Source of the DNA: Phoronis australis
Taxonomy: Eukaryota; Phoronida; Phoronidae
Direction of reading: 5' to 3'
Length of the DNA: 64,000 nucleotides
Assembly: GCA_002633005.1 (NCBI GenBank)
Contig: NMRA01000610.1
Location: 94,424 to 158,423 of the forward strand
Shown here: positions 36,201 to 48,515 of the stretch, one piece after another
Numbering within the stretch: position 1 is the stretch's first letter
Layout of the letters: each line of letters opens with the position of its first letter
The notes under the pieces: model-generated
Seen by the model: the letters and a program-made list of their open reading frames with translations, nothing else
The model's database searches: none
What the model was told of the DNA's origin: nothing
Made by a program: the position numbers and the translations under genes

Positions 36201-36349
36201 AAAATATCATTTACAAAATGAGCTTATGCATTGCTTAAGTAAATAAATATAATTGATCCGCTTTTCTCGTTATGCACAACTACTTATGACTAGAACACCG
36301 TAGGAGCTCACGAATCGATATAAAATTAAATTGTAATACTATAAAGTTT
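33221..36349. other. Gene-free region with dispersed repeats
   Basis: No coding family is recognised. The stretch 35478-35720 belongs to a dispersed repeat family (minus-strand TTTGAGATCAATTTCGTGACGGTAAGT) also seen at 42571 and 56490-56720. Confidence 0.5.
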
Positions 36350-36636
36350 CGCCTTGTCCACACGACAACTTCTTTACGGATACAACTTCCGTTCACACGC
36401 CGTACGTGCTTTCATTGAATTTGAAAACAAAAACCCAAACTTTGGAAGAAAAACTTTCGAAAACATTTTTTCTTTACAGATGTGGCTTCCGTCTACACCT
36501 GTCCAATGGGTCCTACTGGCAACTAAAAGCGTAGTCTTTTGAAACGCTTTTCAGAGTAGATTTTTTGAAAACGCATTTTTTCATTACGGACACTTTCGTC
36601 GACAAAGAATGAAAACGTAATCGTGTGGACAGGGCC
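36350..36636. mobile_element. hAT-type MITE with GGCCTTGTCCACACGA termini
   Basis: The left GCCTTGTCCACACGA and right TCGTGTGGACAGGGCC are inverted. Such GGCCCTGTCCACACG ends are widespread in hAT MITEs. Flanks TAAAGTTT and TAAGTTAC give only an imperfect 8-bp duplication. Internal AAAACG-rich subrepeats are present. Confidence 0.75.
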
Positions 36637-36664
36637 TAAGTTACAGGTTGTCAGTTTTCAAATA

Positions 36665-36720
36665 CACTGGCGGATCTAGGATAAGAGGGAGAGGGGGTCC
36701 GACCACGATGTACATTAAAG
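36665..36720. mobile_element. Isolated family B left terminus
   Basis: CACTGGCGGATCTAGGATAAGAGGG matches the terminus of the elements at 17980 and 32285. No matching right end (ATCCGCCACTG) is found nearby, so it is a truncated copy. Confidence 0.5.
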
Positions 36721-37086
36721 TACAAAAGGCAGACAGTTCACAATAGCCCTACAACAGAGATCGCGTTTGCATGGGCGATCAGTCCTAAATGCGTCTATGT
36801 CCAATTTTTGTTATAATCTCAGCTGAAAACAACGAAGAGAGGTTACTGGCAAAAGGCGCGTGGTTTAAAATCCAAAAATATATCACTGAGTAGTCCACAC
36901 GATACATTGAATTTGAAGGTATTCAGTGAGGGCAGTGTGCTCGAATAAACAGTTTGAAGCCAACACATGTCCTAAAATCTGTGAGATTCAACGAACATTA
37001 CAGGTTTTTATGTCATGGGCTATTTCTCATTGTCTCTAACAATTAAAGACAAGGGACAACGATACAGCAAATTACTCGAGATTTAC

Positions 37087-37209
37087 CTGGTGGTGCTTGT
37101 TAAACAAGGTCCATAACCCGTGCATGCATTCACGCAAGGAGGCCGTGGGATCCACAGCTTTCACATGCCGAGACGTTCCAACGTTGGTGAACGAGTGTCT
37201 GCTATCAGT
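37087..37209 (-). CDS. Candidate coding exon of unknown gene
   Basis: Between an acceptor (CATCTGTCTAG|ACTGAT) and a good donor (CACCAG|GTAAAT) lies an uninterrupted 41-codon segment, a multiple of three, containing RHVKAVDPTASLREC and MHGLWTLFNKHHQ. The composition is protein-like, unlike the surrounding repeats. I do not recognise the family. It could pair with the candidate first exon at 38718-38782, but their phases do not match directly, so another exon would be needed. A chance open stretch remains possible. Confidence 0.35.
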
Positions 37210-37969
37210 CTAGACAGATGTTAAAAGGGAACATTTTTGATTTGCACCACTTAGGGAATATCGAGTCGATCATTAAAACAAACATTACCTAAGGCCTATC
37301 ATTCATTAAATATACAGCATGTTTTTTAAAACCACGATTTATTACATTTGAGCGGGTTAAAGGCGATTCTGTCACGGATTTTGTTGAGCCATATAAAACA
37401 CCTGTAACAACTATCAAGTATCTGTATACGTGATGAATATGTATGAATTTGCCACAGCACGGGTCCCTTGGACACTCCCGGAACATAAATGGCGAGATCT
37501 GGTTGAAAACTTTTCTCCATCAGACTCATTTTCTGCTATCAGCACTGAAAAAAAAGAAGTAATAAATGTACATACAAAATGCTTAAAAACGATTTAAAAA
37601 GACCGGGCAGCAAACAACGACGTCCTACATAGTCCAGCTTCAGTTCTGGGTCTGTGTACACGCGACTCGCCTGAGTATCCGACGACGGTAGGCCTATCCG
37701 TAAACCCACGTATATCATACTTGCGCATCAAGTCGGAAGTGGCACGCCGACGTAAAATATCAAAATGAATTTGCCGTGCGCATCTACTGTAAGAGGTAGA
37801 ATTGCAATTGCTGAGGACCCTAAACGCATGTTTTTTGGGTCTTGTTACATGAAACATGACTTAATCGTCAAGTTTTCGACTTGAAGTAAATTCCCACTTC
37901 AGGTATTCTTAGCACAATCTGAACCGTGGCCGTTAGGGCCCATGAACGACGTGAACGGAACTGCGATTA

Positions 37970-38340
37970 TATGCGAAACGTAGGCGCACGCGTCAACATG
38001 CGGACCACTTGGGTAAAAAAGACCGCGAAAACCCCTTATTCCGGATACTAGGCCCACGGGCCTAAAAGCGTGGCAATACGGTAGTACAAAACAATTTTTC
38101 AAATTTCTTGAAAACACGCCAAGGAACTTCAGATACACAGGTAAACGTAAAAACATGCCATTAGGAGGCACCTCCCCCCTGGGTGCGCGCATGCAGAGGA
38201 AGTTAAAACTGGTGCCGCCGCCTATTAGCGAATTAATACATATTAGACTTATGCCGGCAGGGGACATTGCGTGGGCGAAACTTAGGCACATGCGCCATTA
38301 TGCATAGGCCGGTGGGCCTAATGGCGCGGCAATACGGTAC
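37970..38340. repeat. Two diverged copies of a ~260-300 bp unit
   Basis: GGGCCTAAAAGCGTGGCAATACGGTA (about 38057) recurs as GGGCCTAATGGCGCGGCAATACGGTA (about 38314). GCGAAACGTAGGCGCACGCG (37974) recurs as GCGAAACTTAGGCACATGCG (38275). Minus-strand ORFs of 130 and 87 codons here follow the repeat. Confidence 0.6.
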
Positions 38341-38717
38341 TCTGAAATATGCTGTGTAGGCTACACACATCCGAATAAATGCAAAAAGGTTTAAGCTATT
38401 AACAGCATCTGGAGAAAGTCGGTGAGAATGCTCACGTCTCAAGCTGCAGTATTGTAAAGCCAGAAAGCAAGGTAAGCTGACAAACAAATGCTGCACGAGT
38501 TACTGGCATTGTTATGCACTATTTTGGCGGAGGCTTCCGCATGGCCGAGGCCTTGGAACCCGAGCCCACCCAAAGCAGTGTTTCATGCACCACACGACTG
38601 AGAAGTGATGTCCGGGGGGGAAATGGGAAATCACGAACAGTGCATTGCTCATGTGATTTGAATCAATTATCCTGAAGTTATGCATGCTGAAACATCAGTT
38701 GTTGACATGCAACCCAC

Positions 38718-38782
38718 CTGCGCCGAGTTCCGTTGACCCAAGACACAAACTGGTGTGACCACGTGCTTCGCATGTAATTCAT
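38718..38782 (-). CDS. Candidate first coding exon of unknown gene
   Basis: Starting at ATG (38782) the minus strand reads MNYMRSTWSHQFVSWVNGT and then reaches CGCAG|GTGGGT, a good donor in phase 2. The upstream sequence is moderately GC-rich, as in a 5'UTR. There is no family match. Confidence 0.25.
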
Positions 38783-41700
38783 GGCGATACCTCGCGAAGA
38801 CTTGCGTGATCTTCCGTTTTCGTAAGATTCTTGCGTCTACGGAACACAGCTAGCACTGAACTCAGCCAGCGGCTTCTTTCCCATTATGTAGGTGATGGCT
38901 AGTCACCCGGATGGTACACCGATGATCTGGCCGAATAATTTGAAGCTGGGGAAATTCGTTTTTACAATGTTTAAGTCTCCTTTTAACTTGTTTATTTTGT
39001 TTCGCCTCCAATTCACTAACTATATAATTAAACCGGACGGGTACCCAGTGTCGGCACGTTACCTCGTGCTTCAAAACAGCGTGTCGTCGCGACAGGTTGG
39101 CAGAATGACGTTATTTCTCATGGTTCACATTTCACGTGGAGATTTAGCATAGAAATGGTGATTTGTCTTCAGCTGAGGCAAGGAGACGCATCCTTATCGT
39201 TACACTCGTTAGAACATTGCTTGCCTTCAGTCATTTTTTCGACAAAGACGATTCATGCGGCTACAAACACGCATTTCATCCAAGAAGAGAACTTTCAATT
39301 TAGACCTATCCACTTAACGTTACGAAACATGTCTTAACTACTTCCTTACTCCAATGAGAAGGGATTTATGAGTTTGCAAAGAACAGACAGTTCGGTATTC
39401 TTCGAAACCTTGCTAACTCCCGCCGTGAGACAAGCCAACTAAAAGACCTGGGCTGGGTTGCATAAAGCTTCAAAAGTTATCCGCTGGATAAATTTGATTG
39501 TTGCATGACGTCAGGTGCATTGTTCAACAATAACAACGTGACGCGTGATAATGCGATTCTTTGTTGCTGTACGACGCATAACTTTTATGTAACCACTAGG
39601 CCCTGATCACAAGAGTAACGTTCAGTGACGTCAGTTCGAAATCGTCTCGAATTTGACAGAGGTACAAAACGAAACCATTTCCCCGGCAGTAAGTAATCTT
39701 AATCAAGTCGTTTTCAGTTATGGAAAGCGGGTTTACAAACGGTTTAAGAGCAGCTTCAAATGATGGCACCGAATGTTCATGGCGTTCTAATACTGCTATT
39801 GAAAAAACTGTCGTTTAATTAAAAACAATATTCTGCTCACGTCTTCCCCCGAGCATCCACAGACAGACCAGAAAAGCGTTTTCAGTGACACGAAATTACA
39901 CACAGGACTGCTATAATTAATAACACCCTGTGTACACAAATGACTAGTTCTGAAAATATGGGTGTCACCAGTCAGCTACTAAATTGAAGCAATTAAACAA
40001 GTGCAAAAATAAAACTATTGTTATTAAGTGAAAGTGATAGGTAAAACACAATAGCAATATTTATGTTGAATTTTAAAGAACATGTTATCTGCAGTACATG
40101 TCTACGAGTGTGTAAGGTGTTTTATCAAGAAAAGAAAAACTCAAAATCAGTTACTAAGGAAAGGAAAAGAGAAGAAACACGTGAGTTAGTTTTCAGTTAT
40201 TTTAATTCTAAGATGTACATTAATTTGATTAGCATCATACAAAATTATCACCAATGTTTCAGTCATAGATAAGACCACTACGTATCAACAATAACAGTAT
40301 ACAGTTCAGTGTTTAAATTGGCACATATGTGAGTTAGCGGCGGCCACACCTTATTAATGTTTTCAAATACAACTAAGTCGGCATGTGAGATTAATAAATA
40401 TCTACAGTAATAGGCGACACGCGTTAGAAAACGAATGAAGGCAGATTTCAAAGTGTGCATAAAACACTGGCCCACGAATATTGAATCTAGTATTAGTGTA
40501 AAACTCTGACGACTTAACCAGCCCAGCCACAGGTGTGAAAACCATTAGGACATATATCTTAGAGCTATTTTAGTTACCTTTTACTGAGATGTTAAATAAA
40601 ATGTTTAAAAACGTCTGAAACCAAAATGGGAACCCTAGATTCCATTGCCCAACTCCAAAGAGGTGAAAAGTCAACATCATCTACAACGTGAATTTGGCAC
40701 CAACAAGTGCCTTTATTGGCACAGAACACACAACTGACCAAAAAGTCCTACCGGTTTAAAATTGGAGACTTCAAAAGTGAGCTAAATATAGTCAAATTGA
40801 AGAACCATCCAAGAAATATTAACCCATAAAAATAACAACACCACCTAACAATATTACATAACAACAGGTTATTGGTTGACATAAATCACATAACTGCAGA
40901 ACGACTCCAGAGCAACCGAGATTAAAATATACACAGTGAGGACAGGCAGGACTTTTCCAAAGCTTATGCATAGCAGCCTCTCTTTGGCCGTGAGGCGGCC
41001 TGCAGGGAGGCAGACGACTTTAATCATACATGATCATATACCACAGCTTTACCTAGCACAATAGTACACAGGGCTAAATCACGCACTTCATTATACAACA
41101 AAAATTGAAAGGTAAAACATTAACCACTTCCAAAAAACTATAAAATTAAACTCAATTCAATATTATTATTAAATTGAACACAAATTATACAAAATCCACT
41201 CCACCCACTACAACCAAGACATTTATTTTTCAATTAAAACACGACTCTTCAAAATATTATTTTTGTCACTTTACAATCTTTGTACCTTTTAGAGTGCCTC
41301 CACCAAATATGGAAAACCCAAGAGATAAAACAACAGTCCAAGCCCCAGGTCTAGTCTCTGAATTCGAAATCTGGCTCGAAAACAGATCAATTGTGTGGTA
41401 TGTTTAGAGAAAACTTACAAGTTTGCAGAGTGCTGCATGATTAGTTAAGTTTGAAGTCTCAAGACCGAGCCACGTCTGAGATCAGAGATTAGATCCTGCG
41501 CCCCAGAGTGGAGTACATTTTCACAGCAACTTTTACAAAACAACACCGTATCCCTCTTGGGCATGCATGGTGACTGTGTCAACATGTGATATCATGTGGC
41601 TATCATTGCAAAAAGGTGAGAAAGTGACACCTGTCTCCTACACTGCATCATATGCATAATAGCGCATCAACGACACTCAACGTGTCCATTAAAAATTGAC

Positions 41701-44290
41701 AATAACGTAGTTTTAAACAAAAATCACGATGTACAAACGAAACATGTAAAACAACATTGATATAATTTCTTTAATCAAGGTTTGAGTTCAAACAGTCCTG
41801 GTGCACTAACCCAGACTGGGCCCAGAACATGAATAAAATACACAAACACAGCATGGGACCATGCAGGGGGAAATTTGGTGTTGCATTGTGGGTAATTATA
41901 AAACTAGGCTAATAATCTCATAGGCAATCATACCTCACAGGCCGGTTATGTGCGTAAATATGTACACGAAAGTTTGGGAACTAAAACTAGTCTACGTAAC
42001 GTGCCGTGGTCGGTTCTAATCGGTCTTGCACCGCAATAACTGGCAGACTTCCCGATCTTCCCAAAAAATGGCACGGCAAGCCTCGTTACTTGAAACAAAA
42101 GATAAAATTCAGCATAAGTAGTTTCAAAACCAGAGCACAATAGTGAGCATTCACAACAAGTAAACAAAATTTCATTTTTGCTGCGTTAGTAAAAATATAA
42201 AATGTCAGATGGATAATTGCGAAATACCGTAATACAATATACAACACACTCCTATGAGGTATGATGAGAGTGATTCAACTAATAAATAAATGAAAATGGC
42301 AAAGAAAATGTGTAAACAAAACGACTACAAGCCTGCGTTCGTCCAAGAAGAGAACTTTGATTTAGATCCCCTACCTCTGTAAAATTAATCTCTTCTCGTT
42401 ACTTACTCAAAATGGGAGGTGATTTTTGACTTTGAAAAGAACCGACAGCTTGCTATTTCTTGAGACCATGCACGGTGCATAAAATGACACATGGTGACAA
42501 ACTAATTTGGAAACCCTTGTCTAATGCAATAACATCCCGTTCTATCAAAGCCCTGAAATCACCTTCAGTTTGAACAAGGAATAATTTGAGACCAATTTCA
42601 TGACGGTAAGTAGACTAAATCGTAAGTTGGTTTGTGTGATGGTAGGCGGACTAATGCACGCTTTAACACAACAAAGCAAGAATTGTATATTAAGCAACTC
42701 CACAAAACCATTGACTTAACAAGTGAACTGTTTATGAACACAGTATTTACTGCGAGGTTCTCCACTGACAGTGGTACCAGACCTTACCTAGGTTCACAGG
42801 GCTAACCAACAGAACGAGCACTGCACCAGCTAGACACTATAACTGGGACACCACCACACAATCCCTGCACCTAAATCTGTCTGGCCAGGATTTGTGATAC
42901 AGTAGTTTTCAGACGAAAGTTGATGAAATTTCTCTTCGTCGAAAAATTGGTGAAATTTCCGAACAAAACATTTATGGAAAATTTCAAATGATTCAATGTT
43001 ATTTTTCACCTGTTTTCTTTTTGAGTTTTTACCATGATTTCACTCGAAGGAATTCTGAGAAATTTTCAGTTTTTTTGAAAACTGCTCCACACATTGTGCC
43101 CACATCACAAGTTCTTATTTGAAAAACATGGTGTTTCAATTTCAAAGGTGCAGGGTGTGGTCTTAAGCCTGAGGTGCGAGCTGTTGATAGGCTCTTTGAA
43201 CAGCAAACAAATACATTTCAGAGCTGACTTGCCAGTCGACTATGCGTTACTACGGCAGAGGGTCGGAATTAAACATGACAACATTATGACAAGTGAATTT
43301 AATTCTTCACTATAAAATATCGTCAAGCACTGCTGTTCCCAAAATTGAGTAAAAGCTGGTAAGCTCGCCGTTCATTAAAAGGTAATAAGTTTCATGGGTG
43401 GCAGGTAACAGCTTTAAAATTGAGAGTACATCACAAATAATGTCAAGGTATTCAAAAGTAACCAAGCAACTCTGTGATCTCTGCCGAATAATCTGCACAT
43501 GGCGCTGGACAGTACTTAAAACTGGTCAGATTTAGCACCATTTGACAGTATACCATCGCAGAGCAACTGCAGACGACAGAACAGGCGCTGCAGCCCAGCT
43601 GACCACAGAAACTAGCCTGAAGTTGTTTACATGTGCCAAACTTTGCAGACTTTTAGGCAAGAGTGGATTTAAGCCAAGAAAGTGAACCATTCTGCGCAAA
43701 CAGCTGAGTAGAACACGGAAATAAAGTCCATCGGAATCACCAATACGTTATAACATAAAAATCTTTAGAACTAAGATTTGGTTGTTTATATCTTTGCAAA
43801 ACATGTAGATTCCTGTACTGCACGCCCCCGACACTAAAGCTCGTTTAATTACGACACACAGAAGTCAGATTTCCACTTATGATAACTTGGACAAAGTTCT
43901 GCAGTACAGTACTTATATAGTTCCTGCAAATCGACCCTTACGATAATCTAGATTCTGCCTTATTCTCATAAAATCTCAAGGTCTAGTTAGATCCGTATTT
44001 TACAGTAAATCTGCTTTTATTGTTTGTATGTGGGAGCAGCTTTGCAAAAAATGCTCATTCAGATATAATGGTATTAAAACTATAATGACTTTGAATTTCG
44101 CCCGGATATTTACAGAGGTCTTAAAATTGAGCAACAGACACTTTAATTTAAGCTCACAATGGCTACACACAGCATAGTCAACACAGATAGAAGAGTTAAG
44201 AGAACAAAATTTTGACTTTTAACAGAATGTTTTAAAAGTAAGCGAAAGGAATAATCACACAATTAACGCAATGAAAATTGTCTTAATTAT
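38783..44290. other. Gene-free region downstream of BICD
   Basis: It holds the BICD 3'UTR (to about 44000), a possible MITE at 39450-39604 (GGGCTGGGTTGCATAAAG / AACTTTTATGTAACCACTAGGCCC), and two copies of a dispersed repeat at 39225-39420 and 42330-42470 (CCAAGAAGAGAACTTT...TTTAGA). No gene is recognised. Confidence 0.5.
39450..39604. mobile_element. Possible MITE
   Basis: The ends GGGCTGGGTTGCATAAAGCTTCAAAAGTTAT and ATAACTTTTATGTAACCACTAGGCCC are imperfect inverted repeats over about 25 bp. No clear target duplication was found. Confidence 0.4.
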
Positions 44291-45858
44291 TTAGAAATCG
44301 CGTCTATACCGACCGCGTCTACCACTACTGTCGTAAGAATCTCTCTGACTTACTTTGCTCGACGTCTTATTGCGTGGTGGACGGTTGCGGATGTTTCGGC
44401 GTTCCCGATCAAACTCCAGGTCTTCAAGTCGCTGTGTCAAAGCCAGCTTTTGTTGTATCGCCATGCGCAAGAGGGAGTTAAGCGTCTTCTTTTCTTCTTC
44501 AGCTGCCACAATCTGTCGCTGAAGCTCGTCAAGTTGTGTCACGTACTCGTCGCAGCGTTGCGCAAACATCCCACGGAGCGAGGCGAACGTTGCTGCATCC
44601 TCTTTCAAACTCTTTAACTCATTGCGCAGCTTCGTCATCGTGTCCGTCACGATGAGCTTCTCGGTTTCGTATTTCTGCTTAAGGTTGGCGAGAGCAATCT
44701 CGGCCGTGGATTTGTTCGCTTTGAGCACGCTACGCAGTGTGGCGATTTGCTCGCGCTTCGTCGACAGCATAGCTTTGTACTTAACGACCTGCTCTTGCAA
44801 GTCTTTAATATCGCTTTCCGTGCCAGTCTCATTCTCGTGCTGCCGAGCACGCTCAAGAGTCTGCTCTATTGCACGACGTAGATACCGCACCTGGTCCTGA
44901 ACAGTCTCTGCCAGTTTGTTACACGTGACTAGATCTGCTTTGTCCTCCTCCAGATCTGGCGCCTCGGAACTAGCGCGGGAATCATCATCACCTGTGATTG
45001 AAACGCTCGATTTGTCACTAACAGAGTCAGCGTCCTTATTATTGCTTTCCTGACGGGCAAGATTCAGATCAATTTTGGCATTTCGGACGTGATCCAACAT
45101 GACTCTACTTGGCGTTTGTCCATTGGCCTCGCACACCAAATGATACAACACTGCAATCTCACTGGTTGCCTTGACGAGCTCGTCCTGAATGCTATTCACT
45201 TCGGTTTGCACTGACGATGGCAAGCTCGAGGCTTCCAGCTCCTTGATAGTGGCCTCGTATTCCGAAATTTTACTGCGAAGTTTCGTTACGTCATCCTGCC
45301 AATCCATGTCGCCATTTTCCTTTTTAATGTCTGTCTGACCACGAAATTTGGCAATCTGACCCTGGAGTTCAGCGACCTGCTGCATAGCAGTGGAGTATTT
45401 CCTCTTTAGGCTGGCGACTTCCACCGAGTCATCCTCCCGCTCTTCTAAGTCCATTGACTCGACTTCTGAGCACAAGAGCTCAGCATCCCTCAATGTCTTA
45501 GCAGCGCTCAGACTGTCCTCCAGTTTTGAAATCACGGCCTGTTTTGATTCAAGCTCTTGCTGAACATTTTCAAGCTCTTTGCGAGATTCCTCAAGGGCGG
45601 CTTCGAACTCCGACCTCTCAGTTTGTGCTTGATCAAGGAGATCTTCTAGTTTCTTCACTTCGCTCATGTGAAGTTCACTCAAAAGATCGCCACTGAATCC
45701 CTGACCGCTGGACGTGTCCGGTTTGCGTGGCGAGGCAAAGTCAGCTTCAATCTTTCTCAGCGGGTGACTGTCGCGTTCATCTGCGTCATCGTCGTGTTCT
45801 GTTGTGTGATTGGTCGGAAATTTTGCTGACAAGTTAGGATCATTCAAACCCATTTGTC
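44291..45858 (-). CDS. BICD: BICD last exon (CC2-CC3, stop)
   Basis: The acceptor is TTTCATTATAG|GACAAA, so the open frame upstream of 45858 (MNNLHFII) is intron. It encodes 521 residues: an acidic linker, SGDLLSELHMSEVKKLE (the SDLLSELNISEIQKL element of vertebrates), long coiled coils, and the CC3 cargo-binding helix. The 36-residue tail after LEFDRERR is rich in Arg and Ser. TTTATT at 44017-44022 gives an AATAAA on the coding strand about 270 nt past the stop. Confidence 0.93.
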
Positions 45859-48438
45859 CTATAATGAAATGCAGGTTGTTCATTGATTGTAAAAACTAGA
45901 ATAAACGACTTTGAACCAGCTTGAGTTGCATTCTTTTCAACTGAACAATCAAAGCCCAGTCTGCTAAAGGTAGATTTGAAAACAACTCCATGTATTGCAT
46001 AAGCATAGACAGCAAGAATAAATGCGAGGTCATAACAGAACACCACAGAGGTCAGAACTGTGCTCTCTCTTCATGAGGATCCATAAAGGTACGTATTGAA
46101 GCACAAAAAATGCCACAATGGGGCGCTACAGCAGTCGGAACTGTCCGAAAATCAAGCACAGCCCTGTTCTCTGCAATATGTCCACCATAGCCCAAGTTCG
46201 TGAAGTCTCATCAGAGAACATGGTTAATAGACATTAACGCAAACACCTAGAAAATTAAAAATTAAAATTGCCACTAGGGGGCACCGCAATAGTTATGTAA
46301 AAAAATCAATGTCTACCATAAGGTACTCTCTTCATCATGAACTCATCTGCCACCATTAATGCTGATTACTCTTACGGATTGGCGAAAAGGGAGACGGAAG
46401 TGAAAAGATGACCATCAGAGGGCGCCGAACAAGCCAAATACATCCCAGACTAGGCACTTGTTGTTAATATCATATTGCGGTAGACAAAAAAAATGAGACT
46501 AGGTTGAACCAGCTCCTCATGGACGTGTTTGGTTGCCCCTGATTTTTCCACTGGTTCTAGGGATCCCTTTGAACCACTCTTGCTGGGGTTTTGCCACGTT
46601 TTTGCATTTTACGGTTCTGAACAAACAATGCCCTCGGTCCCCCTCTCTCTCTCTTCCCTTTTCTCTCAACCCTCCCTACCCCGCCAGAACTACAAAAGCG
46701 CCAGCGTTCTTACCAGCAAGTATTTCCAGGTTGAACATGGATTCATTGTTGATCCTGGTGTCCAGCTCCTTCTTCAGGGCATGTTTTTGCTCACGCTCCT
46801 GCTGTAGCGAGACGAGTGCCTCCTCCATGTTATTCTCAATAATCTTCTTCAGGCTCAACGTCTCCTCGAGCTGAACGTTCAGGTCAACAGTCTCCTCATG
46901 CAATCGTTTGATCTCGTGTTTCATCGCTTCATAGTCCACCTACGATAACAGATAAAGAGTCGTAACGATGACAACACTCTATTTTTCAAAGCAAATTCAA
47001 AGGTGCAATGAGTCCGTGCCGCTAATCAAAAGTGGCTGTTGATTTAGGTCAATAACCATCATTATGAAATCTATCTTGTCTTGCTCGACGGATTAGAAAT
47101 GAGTTCTAGGCTCAGAAAGAAGTGGTCAGATTTGCTTCAGATCAGTTGCATGTCGATTACAAGTTCCGTCCACACACACAAACACACACAGACTTACCAT
47201 AAAGCAACTTGCACTAGCGCAACTTGCCGAAATTTAAGTGGAGCATCCACACACACACACACACACACATTCTATAACTAGCGCACGGCGGAGGTTGTCG
47301 CTCTGTACACGACAATGAACAGATGATTCGAATACGGCAAGCAAAAGAAGACCCATCTGTATGTAACCGTAGCTAATATATACATCGGCCTTGTCTTAAG
47401 TTTGAGGCCAAACAGCGATAAGAACTGGCACAAGTAATGCCAAAACAAGTTACCCTACCTCAATAACATGGAGTAAGCTGTTACAAGCGGAGTAAGTTGC
47501 ACTAGTTTAGAGAGCGTCTAGACGGCCTCCAAAACTTAGCAACAACTTGTTCCAGGAGTAAGTTATTCTAGGGTAAGTTTGTGAGTGGATGGCACTATTG
47601 AAGCACAATAGACGTCATGGCAATTCCAGGCATTTTATTGGAAACAATTTCAATTCAAACAAAGTATAGCGTAAAACTGCCATACGCCAGTAATACAGAA
47701 GATTTTGACACAACAGAACAAGGCCTAGGACAGCTTTAAATATTCTCCAGCAGTATTACTTATAGACAGATTCTTCGTACATACTGGAACCTGAAGCTTG
47801 GCTAGGCATCACGCTTACCATTACTCTCACAAGTCTACAAAATGCACGCTTCAGACTCGTGCTAATGCATGATTTCAAGACATCAAAATGTTGATGGAAA
47901 AAGTTTCAACCATTTTCTTACCACAGACGTGTGCAGTAAAATGACCCATTTTTTCCAAAATCTCACTTCCATGGAAATTGATACAGACATGAAAATTTTC
48001 ACAGAAATTCTAGTACTGTGAGTTTCAAAACAAAGTATTCTAGTCCTTTCAACCACATAACTCTGCTGACAAAAACCTAGTTCTTAATTGATCACTAATT
48101 GTAATCTCAGACCCACACTGTGGCCTACCTTCTTCAGGATCTCCAGACCCATATCACAGCCTACCTGTGATTGCTTCAGTTGAAGCATTGTTTCTACAGT
48201 GACATTTTCTTCAAGGATCTCCACAGACCCATATCACAGCCTAGATGAGATTGCTTCAGTTAAAGCATTGTTTCTACAGACTGATATTTTCTTCAAGAAT
48301 CTCCACAGACCCATATCACAGCCTAGATGCGATTACTTCAGTTGAAGCAGTTGTTTCTGCAGAATGATATACATTTTCTTCAAGGATCTCCGCACCCTTA
48401 GCCTACCTACAATTGCTTCAATTGAAACAGTTGTATCT

Positions 48439-48515
<77 letters not shown>

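Noticed and set aside
37899-38496. Minus-strand frames of 130 and 87 codons
   Set aside because: They coincide with two copies of a diverged DNA repeat and share peptide words only because of it.
44622-44900. Plus-strand 92-codon frame inside BICD
   Set aside because: It is antisense to the conserved CC3 coding sequence and has no family resemblance.
45859-45883. Start of the BICD last exon at an in-frame Met (MNNLHFII)
   Set aside because: These codons precede a good TTTCATTATAG acceptor whose phase matches the previous exon, so they are intron.
48165-48222. The first exon-like unit as the real missing BICD exon
   Set aside because: It has a proper donor and an open frame for about 23 codons, but an in-frame TGA lies just upstream, there is no acceptor, and the KFREARLLQDY part is missing.
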